From contig JAIWZP010000006.1 of NCBI GenBank assembly GCA_025201375.1, positions 62,001 to 126,000 of the forward strand: a stretch of 64,000 nt of DNA, in the 5' to 3' direction. The translations under genes and the position numbers were made by a program. The notes beneath the pieces were generated by a model. That model was not told the origin of the DNA. It made no database searches and saw only the letters and a list, made by a program, of their open reading frames with translations. The stretch is from Gongronella butleri (lineage: Eukaryota; Mucoromycota; Mucoromycetes; Mucorales; Cunninghamellaceae). Below are positions 43,728-56,113 of this stretch, piece after piece. Each line of letters opens with the position of its first letter. Within the stretch, counting starts at the first letter, position 1.

Positions 43728-46101
43728 GCTTTTAATAAATCGTCTTGAAGCTCAGTGTCTCTAATCCAAGCAAGCCATTTGGATAGACTTTGTGTTTTAT
43801 TTTTAATTTTTGTTTCTGTGTCCCAAGCGTGCTTTGCATTATCAAAGACGAACCAGCATGGTAGATCACGAATATTCTTCTTTTAGTTTGGTCTTGAGTG
43901 CGTCATGCATTGCCGAATAAGCGGGTCATGCAGGCGCCCAAATGCTCAAAAGACGCCTGCTAGTGTAATGGTACGTTGGTTTGCCAAAAACAACCAAAAT
44001 CCCTTCTGAGTACCGATTTTAAGGATAATTCGCGTCAAATCCATTGCCCTGCATTGCTAGTTCGGGGATATATTGTCAGTCAGATGGCGCGCATATTGTA
44101 AAAAGAAAAAGCCAGATTTTATAAAATAATGTTCAGATTTGGATCACACATTGGGGAATCTGATGTCTTTCGACAGATTTTTTTTTCCATAATGATAGCT
44201 AGTGATGGCGAGTCGCATATTGCTTTGTTTATCACGGCAGAGCGCAATGGTAGGTTGTCCATTGCCCAAGCCATTCGGGATTAAAACCTTTAATCGCGGT
44301 TTTGCCAGTGGGCATGTCCTTTTATCGCGACAGCCAGGCGCTTGACAAATGATGCGCAAGCATGTCTCTTTCCAACGAAACAAGTTTCACGAGACCAAGA
44401 AGCAATCTAAAACCTAGAAACCCGCGTTTAAAGCATTTTTAGTGTATTTTGGTCACTTATCAGCAAGCGTATGCCAAAACTATGTAATCAGCTGTTTGAT
44501 TGACGCTTCTAGCCTTTGTCGTTCAAATGAGCCCACCCTGACAACACTGGGATCATTAGATGACGCGCAATGCCAATTTTCAAAACCACGGATTTTCCTA
44601 GGGGTACAGTCGTGGATTTGAAACGGGTGAAATTTTGGTTCTCAGATCGCTGCGCCATTCATCCCCATGGTGGACGGCCTTCCTTTCACCGATAGAGACG
44701 CCATAAAACCCTGGGACCCGTTGACTGGTTATCGCGTAAAACGCGAAATGCTGTAAATTTTCACTCCAAGGCCAACTCAACGAGAATTGACCACAGTGCC
44801 ATAAAAGTCATCTCATCAAAAAGAGCACGACGAGGACCATGCTTGGACATGGGTGATCTTAGAAAAAAGCATTTTTTTGGCATTTTTGACGCGATCACAA
44901 AACCGTAGACAATTTTCAACGCGTGAAAAAGCGCGTCAAGCATCGAGTTACACGCACATGTTCTTAATCAAATCCATGCTTCTAGCATCTCTCTAGTTAT
45001 TGAACGCGTCAGTGCGGCCACATCAACGCGTTCTTTTCGTGCAAATCGCGGTTGAAATTTTATCCAAAATTGCCCATTGCTCGAGAACCGGCCATTGGAT
45101 CGCCCTCTTTTTTGGCATTTTCGTGGTTTCTACATGGCTATCCACTTATGTATGCAAGTTTGACGTAGATCCGCGAACCTAATTTTTCAATTTTGGGTTG
45201 GGCACCTGGCCACGACAAAAATTTGATTTTCATGTGACGCGCTTCAAACGCGTGTGACGACTGCAAATGGCGTCCCACCCGATATTTCATGCTTGCCAAT
45301 TTACGTCTGGCTACGTTTTCGAGTTTCACGGCTGGCTTGCTGGCATGTAAAAGTTGATTTACCGCTAAAATCAAGTTTTTTTTTGTGAATTCTCTCGAAC
45401 TCGTTGTCTAAATGGTGCGCAAACTGGGAACAGCTGCAGAACAAGGTAATGAATCAATGATGCCAGGCTTTTTTTTGTATTCGGCCATTAACGAGCAGAT
45501 GCCCAAAGCCATGGTACCGAGCGAAATTGACCCTCAATAAGCAAACTCACCAAGATTGTTCGAATCACCTCACTCTTGCAACCGTTTTTTACAATGTCAT
45601 CTTTTTCATTTCTTTGGCGTCTCGCTTGCTTTGATTGATTGTGAGTTTTGCTCAGTAAATGGTCAAAATATGCGTTACTTTGCCAATTTTCACTCTTTTG
45701 ATCAGAATCTCGTAGACTAGCGCTTCAAACAATTGTTCGAATTCTGTCAATCATCCGTCGAGGTAGCACTTGATCCAAGTTTGACAGAGATCTGGTCGAT
45801 ACAGTGCTAGCAATTCATTGATTTGGTGCATTTTGGTTTTCTTGGTGCCTAATCAAGCGTTTGTTTGAGCCTGATGCGTATTAAACTCGTTGTGGCATCT
45901 CCGCACACAACAAGTTTTGATGTAAATCGGCTCGATGCATCATGGTCATACAGTACTCGCAAAACCGAAAAAAAACAGCGAAATGAAGTCCAGTGGACCC
46001 GATTTTATTATGCTAATGGTAAAATGCATTATCTATGGTAAGTGTGGAATAGAAAAAAAATATACATGCAAAAGATGAAAAGAAAAATAAAGACGTTGGG
46101 A
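43728..46101. other. Intergenic with dispersed repeat R
   Basis: 44500-45200 is repeat R (full-length copy). The rest has no recognisable gene, tRNA or domain. One TACAGTA lies at 45949-45955. The right end holds the 3' end of the minus-strand ATPase. Confidence 0.5.
44500..45200 (+). repeat. Dispersed repeat R, copy 3
   Basis: The same ordered blocks as 21080-21760, from TTCAAATGAGCCCACC to TATGCAAGTTTGACG, including the ACGCGT-rich centre (AACGCGTGAAAAAGCGCGTC). Confidence 0.75.
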
Positions 46102-49100
46102 TTACACTTGAGAGGCGCCGGGAAGCACGGGCTGGGCGTGCAATGGCTTCATGAACTTTCGCTTGCACGCCTTGTAAACCTCGCCATAGAAAATATAAAA
46201 GATGACGAGGCCGACGGTCAAGCCCCATTCCCAGGTGATGCCGAGCATGCGGAAGCCCAAGATGGCCACGGATGGGATGTACATGAACAGACATAGGAGC
46301 ACAAGGTCGCACAAAATGGTGATCATCAATGTCTTGGATTTGAGCGTTTGGATGATGCCCTCACGGTTCCACTCGACATTGCGGAAGCTGCGGCAGTGCA
46401 CCATGACAAACAGGTAGCCAAGACTGGCCGTCGCAAGCAGCGAGCCGCGCGCACGGTAAAAATTAGTGCATACGTCCGCCTGGAAGTTGGAGTCGCAGTC
46501 CACGCCCTCCACACCATTGCCCAACGTGTACAGAGGCACAAAGAACGAGATCAAACAGATGCTAAATGAGACGAAAAAAGAAAAAAAAAACAGAAAAAAG
46601 GGCGCATTGTCAGTCAATTGGTCTTTTTTTTTTACGCTTGCATGACGCGTCGCCCTCTTTTTTTCGTGCTGTGTGCGACTTACATAGTGAGCATGAGACC
46701 ATAGGCCACGGTGTCCATGATGATTTCCTTGTTAAAGATGCTCTCGGTGGGTGGACGAGGGGGTTCAATCATCACAGTCTTGGATGCAGGTTGGACACTG
46801 AGCGCACCGGCTGGCGGCGTGACCACTATGAGCAAGTATCAGGTGAGTTGCGTGCTCCAATTGCTTAAAAACTCAAAAAACTCAAAAAATAAAAAGCTTA
46901 CCAATATAAAGGAGCAGGATTTGCAGAGTGGACAGGGGTGCGGCCGTCTTTCCAGAGGGATCGCGCACAGCGAGACACACCAGAATCAAGAGAGCAATGC
47001 CAAACAGGGTGATCCAGTAGTACAAGAGGAAGCGCTGCATATTTTGGTAGATGCGTCGTCCCTCGGCAATGGCACGGATGATTGTTGCGAAATTGTCGTC
47101 TGTCAAGATAATGTCGGATGCTTGCTTGGCGACGTCGCTGCCATTCTTGCCCATGGCAATGCCAACGTCGGCAATGCGCAGCGACGGGGAGTCATTGACA
47201 CCATCGCCGGTCATGGCACTGATGTTGTTTCGGCGCTTGGAGGCATTGATCATCTTGACCTTGGTTTCCGGCGAGCAGCGCGCCACCACGAGCGGCAATT
47301 CCTCGAGGGCGTCGATTTCGTCATCGGTCATCGCATCGAATTGGGTGCCGGTCATGACCAAACGGCGCAATGTCTCGGCAGACATGGTAGTTTCGTCCAA
47401 AATCTTGATTTCCTTGGCAATCGCCGTGGCCGTGATCTCGTGGTCGCCCGTGAGCATGTGCACCGAGATGCCCGCACGATGCGCTTCCTCGACGGCCTGC
47501 TTGGACTCGGGTCGGGGCGGGTCGTAGATGCCCGTCAGGCCCAAAAACACGAGATCTTGCTCCAATTGGTCACGCGACATGTTTTCGGCACCTTTGGCGG
47601 TGACACCGTCCATGACGCGGTACGCCATGGCCATGACACGCAGGCCCTTGGCACCCAATTGGTCGACGGTGGCCAAGATTTCCTTGAGCTGCGTGTTTTC
47701 CAGGTTGGTGCACAGTGGCGCGATGCGCTCGGCGGCGCCCTTTGTGAATAGAATCGGGGATGCATTGTCCTTGGTGCACAGGGTGGACATGCGCTTGATG
47801 GACGAGTCGAATGGCAGCTCCACGGCCACTTGCCAGCCTTGTTCTTCGAGCGCGGGCTTGCCCAATTGGAACTTGTGGGCAAACACCTGGAGGGCGACCT
47901 CGGTGGGCGCGCCATTGGCCACCCAATCGTCGCTGATGGTCGCGTCATTGTCGTCCTTCTTCAATTCGCCGTTGGCATTCGCGTCCTTCTTTTCGTCCAT
48001 GGGCATGGTGAGGGACGATGCATTGTCTTGTTGGCTGTTGGTTTCCGAGTTTGGCAAGTCTTGCTGGCGATAGATGCTGGACATGTTGCACAAGGCTGCG
48101 CACTGTACGAGGCGCAGCAAATCGCCGTCAATCGCGTCCTTTTCGATCAATTGGCCGTTTGTGTTCTCGTCGTCGCCCTTTAACACTTGCGATTGGTACA
48201 CGTTGCCGGTCGGTGCGAGGCCATTGGGCTCCACATAAAAGAAGCCGCGGTCCAGCATCCAAAAGCGCACAACCACCATCTTGGCCAGGGTCAATGTGCC
48301 GGTCTTGTCGCTGAAAATGTCGGTGACGGAGCCAAGGGTCTCGAGGGATTTGAGTTTGCGCACAATGGCCTTTTGGTTGGTCATTTCCTTGCCGCCCAGA
48401 ACGAGCGTCACGGTCATGACCGTTGTCAGACCAGCAGGCAGCACCGATAGTGCCGCTGTCATCGCATACATGCCAACGTCATAATTGGCCTGGAATTTCA
48501 CAGACGCGAGAACGATAATCACACACAAGACAGATGCAATGAGCAACACCGTGTACATCTTGTTCAAGCTCTTTTGCAACCGCGTCATGTCGCCATCCTT
48601 GTTTTCATCCAGTTTGGTGGCAATGCTGCCAATTTCCGTGTGCATGCCGCATGCCGTCACAATGGCCTGGCCGCGACCCTTTGGCACAATCGTCGAGCTG
48701 TACACCATATTGATGCGATCACCCAATGGCTCGTCTGACCACAAAAAAAAAAAAAAAATGTGTGAGCAAACCTGGCCAATGATCGTCTTTTTTCTTTTTT
48801 TCTGTTTTTTTTTTCTGATGCTTTACCCTCACGCTCCAAATTGACCAATTGCTTGACAACAGGAACGGATTCGCCGGTGAGGAGGGCCTCGTCAATTTCG
48901 AGGTTGGAGACAAAGAACAAGCGGCCGTCTGCGGGGACCGAGTTGCCGGATTCGACGACGAGGACGTCGCCGGGGACCAATTCACGGCTGGCGATGGTTT
49001 GCGTGGTACCGTCGCGGATAACAGTGGCCATGGGCGACGACAGGCTGCGCAGCGCCGCCAGTGTCTGCTCGGCGGCGTATTCTTGCGAAAACGACAGGTA

Positions 49101-49421
49101 CAGGTTGCCAATGGACAGGGCCATGAGCACGGAGCCCGTCACATAGTCCGCGAGCGCGTACGAGGCGACGGCCAGGGCGACAAAAATCCAATTCATCAGA
49201 TCGAGCAATTGGCGGCCAAGGACGCGGATCCACTGCGGGCCGCCGTCCGCAGACAGCTCATTGAAGCCATAGATCGCCTGGCGTCGTGTCGCCTCGTCGC
49301 TTGTGAGACCCTGGCGCATGGATGTGTCCCATTCCTTTTCAACCTCTTCCAGGGACCGCGTGTGCCACGCCTGACGCTGCTTGTCAGACATGCTTGATTC
49401 CGTAGGCTTGGTATCGTGCAT
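46102..49421 (-). CDS. ENA-type P-type cation (Na+/K+) ATPase
   Basis: Exons 49421-48827, 48734-46902, 46825-46684 and 46561-46102 give 1009 aa, the usual size. P-type landmarks: N-terminal cation ATPase domain (RSLEEVEKEWDTSMRQGLTS), PGDVLVVESGNSVPADGRL, TGES at ~182-185, VLPAGLTTVMTVTL in M4, phosphorylation site SDKTGTLT with Asp ~342, nucleotide-binding region, and TGDGVNDSPSL at ~705. The M4 wording and IVRKLKSLETLGSV before DKTGT place it in subfamily IID (ENA), fungal pumps that export Na+ or K+ at high salt or high pH. The C-terminal transmembrane block is complete. All introns are GT-AG. Ion specificity cannot be read from sequence. Start ATG 49421 gives the N-terminus MHDTKPTESSMSD; a second ATG lies ten codons on. 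Confidence 0.88.
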
Positions 49422-51354
49422 GAGGGGCCAATGGAATAAATATAAACAAAGTTTTGTAAAAATAAAAGAATGATCTGAAAAAAAAAGAAAAAGAAGACGA
49501 AAAAAAAATTCAAGGCACCCCGATTTTCTACCTTGGGGGGCGGGCGGCGCATTGCGCCGTCTGAACGGGACGTGCAACGATGGAAATGGAATTCATGGAC
49601 AAGGTCGGGCGGCTGGTGCGCCGTCGGGCCACTCTGCCAATCAGATCTATCCATTGGACGAGTTTGAGCTACCATCGTCATCTGTCCGACCCATCTTTCC
49701 ACTGTTCTCGTTGCCTTTGCCCCCTTTTAATTTAAAAAAGCTGCTAAAAAATAAATAAAAGATGCTGATGGAGCGTGTTTGAACGTTGCACGGCCCTTGA
49801 CATGAACAGCTTTGCACATAAACGAGAGAGGTGCCCTTGCATGAGAGAAATCACCCCGGCGGCGTTTTTCCCAAAAAAGACAACTTGCTTGGTCATGAAT
49901 GCAGTGGGTGAGATTTGATCCGCTCGCAAAGGGAATCATGGCCATTGGCTGCGACGGATCGGGCTCTCAATGCTTAGGTTCCAGGGGAAACTAGACCCCA
50001 TGTGGGTCACCTTGCCTCGTTTTGTCAAAAGGCAAGTGCGCCGTAAAACTTTTTTTTGTGCAAGTCCGCGGCCATTGACACCGTGGGCGCCTCGTTTCCC
50101 AAAAGAGGCATCACGCGTGGTTTCCAATCGAAACATCGTCACCTTCCTTTGAATCTCATCTTGGTCCTACGCCGTGACAAAGCGCGCGTCTGACCTCTCT
50201 GGTCGTCATCGTGCATCCACGCACCCGTCCCGCTTAGCAATCAATGTCTCCTTAGCAATCAATCCACGTCGCGCCATGACGACAGGGGGCCCGAAATGAT
50301 GAAGAGACAGTAAAAATTTACAAAAAAGAGGAGCGCACGTGATGCGCAGCGCAGCTTCCGTTGCTTCTTGTCATCCGCCTTGCTGCCTTCTTTTTTTTTT
50401 TTTTTTTTATGTACGTGACAGATCCGTGAAATTGGGCGTGCCGGTGGCAACAAGCAAGGCACCAGACACATTGACAAAGTGAAATTGTGTGAATTTGGGA
50501 TGATGGCCCAAATGGCTGGAACCATGGCCAGAATGGCGTGCCGTGAAGTCAGGAGCACGAAAACATGCCGAAAAGAACGGGTGTCCTTCAAAACGGGTTG
50601 CAGGCCGACTCTCGGGCGTCTTATTTCTCGTCGCACGCGTGTTTGTCAGGCATCCAGGCGGGTCAGGCCTTCACAAATCGACTTAGCTTTTGCCCAATCA
50701 CGAAACCCAATGGCAAGCGGTGTTTAATATTTCGGGTCACTTCAGGTCACCTCAGGTCACCTCAGGTCACAGACGAATTCGGTCATTTTGCGTGACACAG
50801 CGGCTGTTGCCCGTAGAAAAATACAAAACGGCAAAATTTCCTGAATTTGCCTCACGATATCTTTTTGAAACAACAGGCCCGCTGGGACCAAGAAGGCGTC
50901 TCATGATTGGCTAGGTTTGCAAGGACCACAAAGGCATTGGTGGTGCTCGTATCCTATCGACTTCGCTTGTTTTGCAATTCAGTCCATGACAGCTGCCCAT
51001 CCTGTTTTGCGTGCACTTTGTGGCCTTCACGCTTCTCAATGACCCCTCAGTAGCCACTGTGCGATATCCGGACGAGATAGCATGAGCAGGAATGCTACAG
51101 TAGAAAAGCAATTTTCGCGAAAGTGATACAAACGTATCACTTTTACCAGAGCCAAACGTTTCTCAGTGGACGCAGACCGCTCGTCCGGTTCGAATGAGCT
51201 CCTTGTCAAGTCACTGGGATGAATTAATTGCGTGCAATGATGCACAGCGTAAATCGCAAAACCAAGGTGCTCCAATCGCCCGCTCGCAAGGATAAATAGC
51301 ATGACAGGTCATTTTGACCGTGAAAAATCAAAAAGACCAAGGTTGACGAGCGCG
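49422..51354. other. Intergenic upstream of the ATPase
   Basis: Likely ATPase promoter next to 49421. Contains a run of about 19 T near 50391-50409, a small TCAGGTCACC cluster (50742-50770) and TACAGTA at 51096-51102. No gene is recognised. Confidence 0.45.
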
Positions 51355-51549
51355 TTTTGGAGAAACAAGACAAACTATGCCACGCACGTTCCCGGTGACT
51401 TTGCCGCCGGTGATTGGTGCCGCAGTCAAAGCTTGATCGTCTGGGGCATCCGTGAGGGCCGCGAATGTGCCATTGTAGTCGATGTCCATCTCGCCGGCTC
51501 CTCCGCGCTCCCCATCTCCAGCGGCATCTGGAAACGCAGCGTCGCATAG
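51355..51549 (+). pseudogene. Fossil C-terminal fragment of glutamate synthase (GLT1/GltD-like)
   Basis: The frame reading [20 protein letters not shown] then [20 protein letters not shown], ending [13 protein letters not shown] and TAG (51547-51549), matches the extreme C-terminus of NAD(P)H-glutamate synthase (canonical wording FAAGDCRRGQSLVVWAI, then the Gly-Gly end). One codon is inserted in the AAGD-C region. A matching upstream piece (DERG) is only in another frame, which implies a frameshift. I found none of the large upstream FAD, NAD(P)H or glutamine-amidotransferase domains, so this is a relic; it could also be the last exon of a rearranged gene. Confidence 0.7.
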
Positions 51550-51849
51550 CCCATCAAGTCAAAATAGATCACCTTTTTTTCTCGCACATTCCTTTTTTTT
51601 TTTCTCTCTTTTTACCCCTCATCCCACTCGCCGTGTATCAATGCCATTATATGCTTTAGAACAGTCTCTTTGTATATATAAAAAAAATCAGTCGTTTAAT
51701 TTGTTCGCGTCACAATGGCTGCGAAAGTGCGTATTTTCTTTATTTTTACGTGTGAATCGCGTAGAGACACTCTGTCAAATACGTATTAGATCTAGACATT
51801 GCCTGGCGCGTCCAAGGAGCCTATAATGGTCTTCCGAGGCCTTCTTATT

Positions 51850-53130
51850 GGACAAAAACGCGCTGAAATAGGTGATTTACGCGTAAAAACACATTTTTGG
51901 ATGTACAGCATCATGTTTCTGCTTTACATAGATGCTCGAGAGCTACATTTGTGCACAACGCTGGAGACCAACTGATGTATGAATTTCACAAGCACTTGCA
52001 TTGGACCAACGCGGCCAAATCACGCTTTGCAAAAAAGCACATTCTGTGAATGCCTTTTAAGCGGGGACTTTTTGAAACCTGGTGAAATTTTGACATGGAC
52101 ATGTTCGTCAGCATCACAGCGTCCGAATGCACTCTATTTTTTTCTGGGCGCGTGTACCGTTGGTGAGCATTCGCTGATTATAGCGATTTTCACTAAAATG
52201 CGTTCGTTCTGGACATTTCTCTTATTTGATCGGCTTGAAACTTTGTGAGTCACACGGGAACGATTCACGCTTCAACTTTGCTACCTGGAGCAAGGGGGCT
52301 CTAATACAGAAATAGCTAGATGATCCCTGAAAAGCAAAATAATCCCAGCTCTTTGGATTTCGTGTATCCACTACGTCCATTGACCCATTCGAAACCTGGT
52401 GAGCTGGATTGTACGCGTCGCCAGCTACAACTTGGGCATTTCCAGCGAAGAGGTAGAAAGGTGTGAAAAATAGTTTTGCTTGTGAAAACGAATAAAATAA
52501 CAAAATACTGTGTTTTCGTAAGGATTCTGCTCTCCAAAACATTTGAAACACGCTGCTAGTCTTAGCTGGCGCCGCCTGCCGCGTAATGCACCTGATTTCG
52601 AACGGAAATGCCAGCGCAAAAGAGCACAAAAGGCAAAGACCTGAAATTAATTTGCTTTTTTGGGATTATCAAGGTCTCCCTGCATTAGAGACTCTTGCTC
52701 CAGGTAGCAAAGTTGAAGCGTGAATCGTTCCCGTGTGACTCACAAAGTTTCAAGCCGATCAAATAAGAGAAATGTCCAGAACGAACGCGTTTTAGTGAAA
52801 ATCGCGATAATCAGCGATTGCTCACCAACGGTATGCGCGCCCAGAAAAAAATAGAGTGGATTCGGACGCTCTGATGTTGACGAACACGTCCATGTCAAAA
52901 TTTCACCAGGTTTCAAAAAGTCCCCGCTTAAAAGGCATTCACAGAATGTGCTTTTTTACAAAGCGTGATTTGGCCGCGTTGGTCCAATGCAAGTGCTTGT
53001 GAAATTCATTCAGCAGGTGGTCCCCATCAATGCGCACATTTGAAGACCTCGAGCGCCTCTGTAAACCGGAAACACGGTGTTTTGTGCCGAAAAGAACGCT
53101 ATCGCTTGACTTTTGGTCTTTTGTCCATGA
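51850..53130. repeat. Large inverted repeat (fold-back element)
   Basis: Left arm ~51850-52313 and right arm ~52678-53130 are reverse complements with scattered mismatches, clearest over 51963-52312 and 52683-53024 (ATGAATTTCACAAGCACTTG against CAAGTGCTTGTGAAATTCAT). The ~365-bp spacer holds no recognisable gene. Transcription through it would give a long hairpin. Arm similarity falls off gradually outwards, so the outer limits are approximate. Confidence 0.85.
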
Positions 53131-53184
53131 CAATACTAGTTAAGGCGGCATTTCCACATTATTAACAATATTTCACGTCTTCTC

Positions 53185-53275
53185 GTTCGATTGAGCCCAC
53201 CCATGGAGCGCTGCAGTCGCTGGATGGCGCGCAATGCCGATTTTAAAATACCACGGCCTGTATAAATGTGGTCAT
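53185..53275 (+). repeat. Dispersed repeat R, copy 4 (5' fragment)
   Basis: GATTGAGCCCACCCATGG, CTGGATGGCGCGCAATGCCGATTTTAAAATACCACGG matches the first ~90 bp of copies 1 and 3. The rest of the repeat is absent. Confidence 0.6.
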
Positions 53276-53446
53276 GCCCAATGCTCCGTGAAATGGTGCT
53301 TGTCAGCTTGTTGTTGTTCTGGCTGCAAGCGCTGTTTTAGCCTCAGCTCCTTTGTACTCTGATTTATGTGTTTATTTTTTCATGATTATAAAGTAAAAGG
53401 ATACATGCAGTAGGTAAAATAATATAAAATAAAATTCATGCAATGT
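53276..53446. other. Short intergenic, 3' side of the UNC93-like gene
   Basis: No gene is recognised. It is AT-rich before the UNC93-like stop codon. Confidence 0.4.
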
Positions 53447-54921
53447 CTAGGCAATCTTTTCAACACTCTTTTCTTCCTCAGGGAGGGCCACAGTGGCGGC
53501 AGAAGAAGTAGGTTCGTCTTGCCCTATTTCTTCTTCTTCTTGAGGGGTTTCTGTCACAGGCTCGTGCTCATGCACCACTATCCACGTGGGTATCACTGCA
53601 AGGCCAAGTAGAATGGTATTGACGGCCAAGGGCACACGGCCACCGTACCATTCACGAGTGTTGAGGCCAAACGAGACGGCCTGCGCAAGAGATTCTTGGC
53701 CACGCAGAATACCAGTCAGGCGATTGATGTCAGTGATATTGTCAGACATGGTGCTAACCAAGTAATACATCCAGTTGGCCAGCGCTTGGAAGGAAATGTT
53801 CCACAACAGAATGACGAAAAAGCCTTCCACGAAACCTTCAGATTCCCAATCCAACATGGGAGGATTAGCCGTGTATTTTTCTTGGATGACCCAGCCATAT
53901 ACCCAGCCAATGACGTGCAGCACGACGCACACGTAAAAACCGATTTTGAGACGTGTCTTGACGGTGAAGCGGTTCCAGTCCAGCAGCAGACTCATGGCGG
54001 TGGATGCGGCAATGTTGGAAAAGTTGCCGACAAAGCCCATGAGCGCGCGTGCACGCACGCCAAAGTAGTACACCTGGAAATTGCCCGAGTATTGATTAAA
54101 GTAGGCCGACCAGAACAAGGGGAGCAGGAGCAAAATGTGGCGACGTGCCGACACTCGGAACACGCCCTTGATTTCTTCCCAAAACGTGCCCGGCGCGAGC
54201 ACCTTGACGCGGCTGCCGTCAGCGCGCTCAACTTTGGCAGGAGGCGTCAGAAACAAGGCCAATGGCGTGCCCAGGCATTGCAGCGCAACAAAGATCAAGT
54301 ACGTCTGATAACCAATCTTGCCACTCGCCTTTTGTGAATCTGAGCTGTTGAGCGCAAGCACAATGGCGCCACCCACCAGAGGGCCCAAGGTACGGAAGAT
54401 CAGCCACACGTTCAAGTACTTGCCGCGCTTTTCCGGGCGTGAATAACCAAGCGCAATGGCGCCTTCGATGCTCCAGAATAAACCGGCGCTGATGCCACAC
54501 GTGGCCGCGCCGAACAAGACCAGCCATTCCACACCGTAGCGATTGTTCAGATACAAGCCTGCTGAATACACTGGAAAGCCCACGGTGCCCAACGCCAGCG
54601 TGGCTGTATACCCAATCTTGGACGCCACCACTGAGCCAAACACACAAAAGATCCCCATCAACGCAAACACAAGCGAGCTGGCCGCATTCACCAGGAATGG
54701 CGACTGTTGACCACCAGCACCCAAGCTATAAAAAAGAAAATAAAACATAGTTCAGGTAAATATGAATATGAATAACCCATACTTTTTTTTTCCATCACTT
54801 GCCTGGACATGGCATTCCATAAACCTGGGGCACAAAAGCCAACAAGACCAATGACCAATGAATTAAAAGGCACAGACCGGTACCAATGGGGTTTTCTGTG
54901 TATAGATGCAGGAGACGACAT
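53447..54921 (-). CDS. UNC93-like (DUF895-type) membrane protein
   Basis: Exons 54921-54803 and 54725-53447 give 465 aa. The splice uses a GC donor (TCCAG|GCAAGT) and joins ...GLWNAMS|SLGAGGQQ, the conserved start of the second helix in this family. About 11 hydrophobic segments follow; motifs include YNRY-like loops, GISAGLFWSIEGAIALGYSR, PEKRGKYLNVWLIFRTLG and the acidic tail rich in Glu. UNC93-like proteins belong to the MFS fold; fungal members have no settled substrate. Start ATG 54921 gives MSSPASIHRKPHWYRSVPFN before the first helix, the usual layout. The GT alternatives near the junction break the frame. Confidence 0.85.
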
Positions 54922-55863
54922 GATCAAAGTAAAAAGAAAAATAAAAAGTGGGAATCTGATATTGTTTTTTAACTTTCCCAGGGTTGTCACTTGTTTAAAT
55001 ACACCCGCCGATCGATCCGCGTCTTTGCGCGTTTTAATTTTCGTCCGCTTTTTGACGCCCGCTTAAACGGAGTCAACTTCAATTCAATTGAATCAGGGGC
55101 AACACCGATGGCGTGCTTTTTCTTTTTTTTTTTTTTTGTTTTTTTTTTATGCTTCAAGCCCATCAGGAACTATCCCCTCTTATATCATTTATAGATGGCA
55201 TTTCTTGCTCGACATGGCTGTTAAAATAAATTTAATGATATGCTATCTCATATGGCCAACAACTGTGTTTTGGAGAGCCACTTGTAACGATAAACATCTA
55301 TGCGACAACATGCCGCTTCTTAACATACCAAATACTGGGCGCAGCTTGTCAATCACGCCATTTCACAAAGTAATGCAATGTGATTTGCTCATCGCCAATG
55401 GTGTCATGGCATAAAGCATGGTGTGGTTGAATCCCCATCAATATTGGACCCCAAAAAATTGACGTATGATAGTTCCGGTCATACGGACCATTAGGGTGTG
55501 TGGTGCTTTAAAAGGTGTTCTGACATGACCACATGTAGCAAGAAGCTCCATCTGTCCTTGGTGGTTGATGATCATCCACGTTCATAAAATACAGTATAGC
55601 AAAAGGGTCCGCGAACTATGGTTGTCAGGGCCCAATGTTTCAGAAAACCTAATCTGGATATTTGAGAGCCAATCTCACTTTATTTGTTTGGAAACCGGGT
55701 CACAGAATTCTGGGACAGACTGAGTGATGCCATAAATGATTTTGATTGGGAAATGGCATATTTTATACATCTAAGATCGGAAAATGGGTAGCTGACTTTT
55801 TTTTTTTCTTTTTATAATTTCCAGCAAGATCCTATTCACATTTTGGGCACGCAAATAGTTTGG

Positions 55864-55914
<51 letters not shown>

Positions 55915-56113
55915 TTTTGATGCTGCCATTTGCAATGCCACTGGGCTAATCACTTTCTCCCTCGCTGTCAGACGAAATCAGTTTATTTGCCAATGCCTTC
56001 TTAAGGATCATGGCGTGTGTATCGCATCTTTTTCTTGTGAAAAATGCTACATATCAGTCGTTTTTCAGTAATTTATTTAGGTGGAAAGAGTAAGAGGGAA
56101 TGCCAGTTTTAAT
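54922..56113. other. Intergenic with 47-T run
   Basis: Holds the UNC93-like promoter and the 3' end of the ABC transporter. A run of 47 T lies at 55865-55911, the longest in the window. TACAGTA occurs at 55590-55596. No gene is recognised. Confidence 0.5.

Noticed and set aside
46711..47751. 346-codon plus-strand frame opposite the ATPase
   Set aside because: Antisense shadow of the GC-rich ATPase exon; contains no domain.
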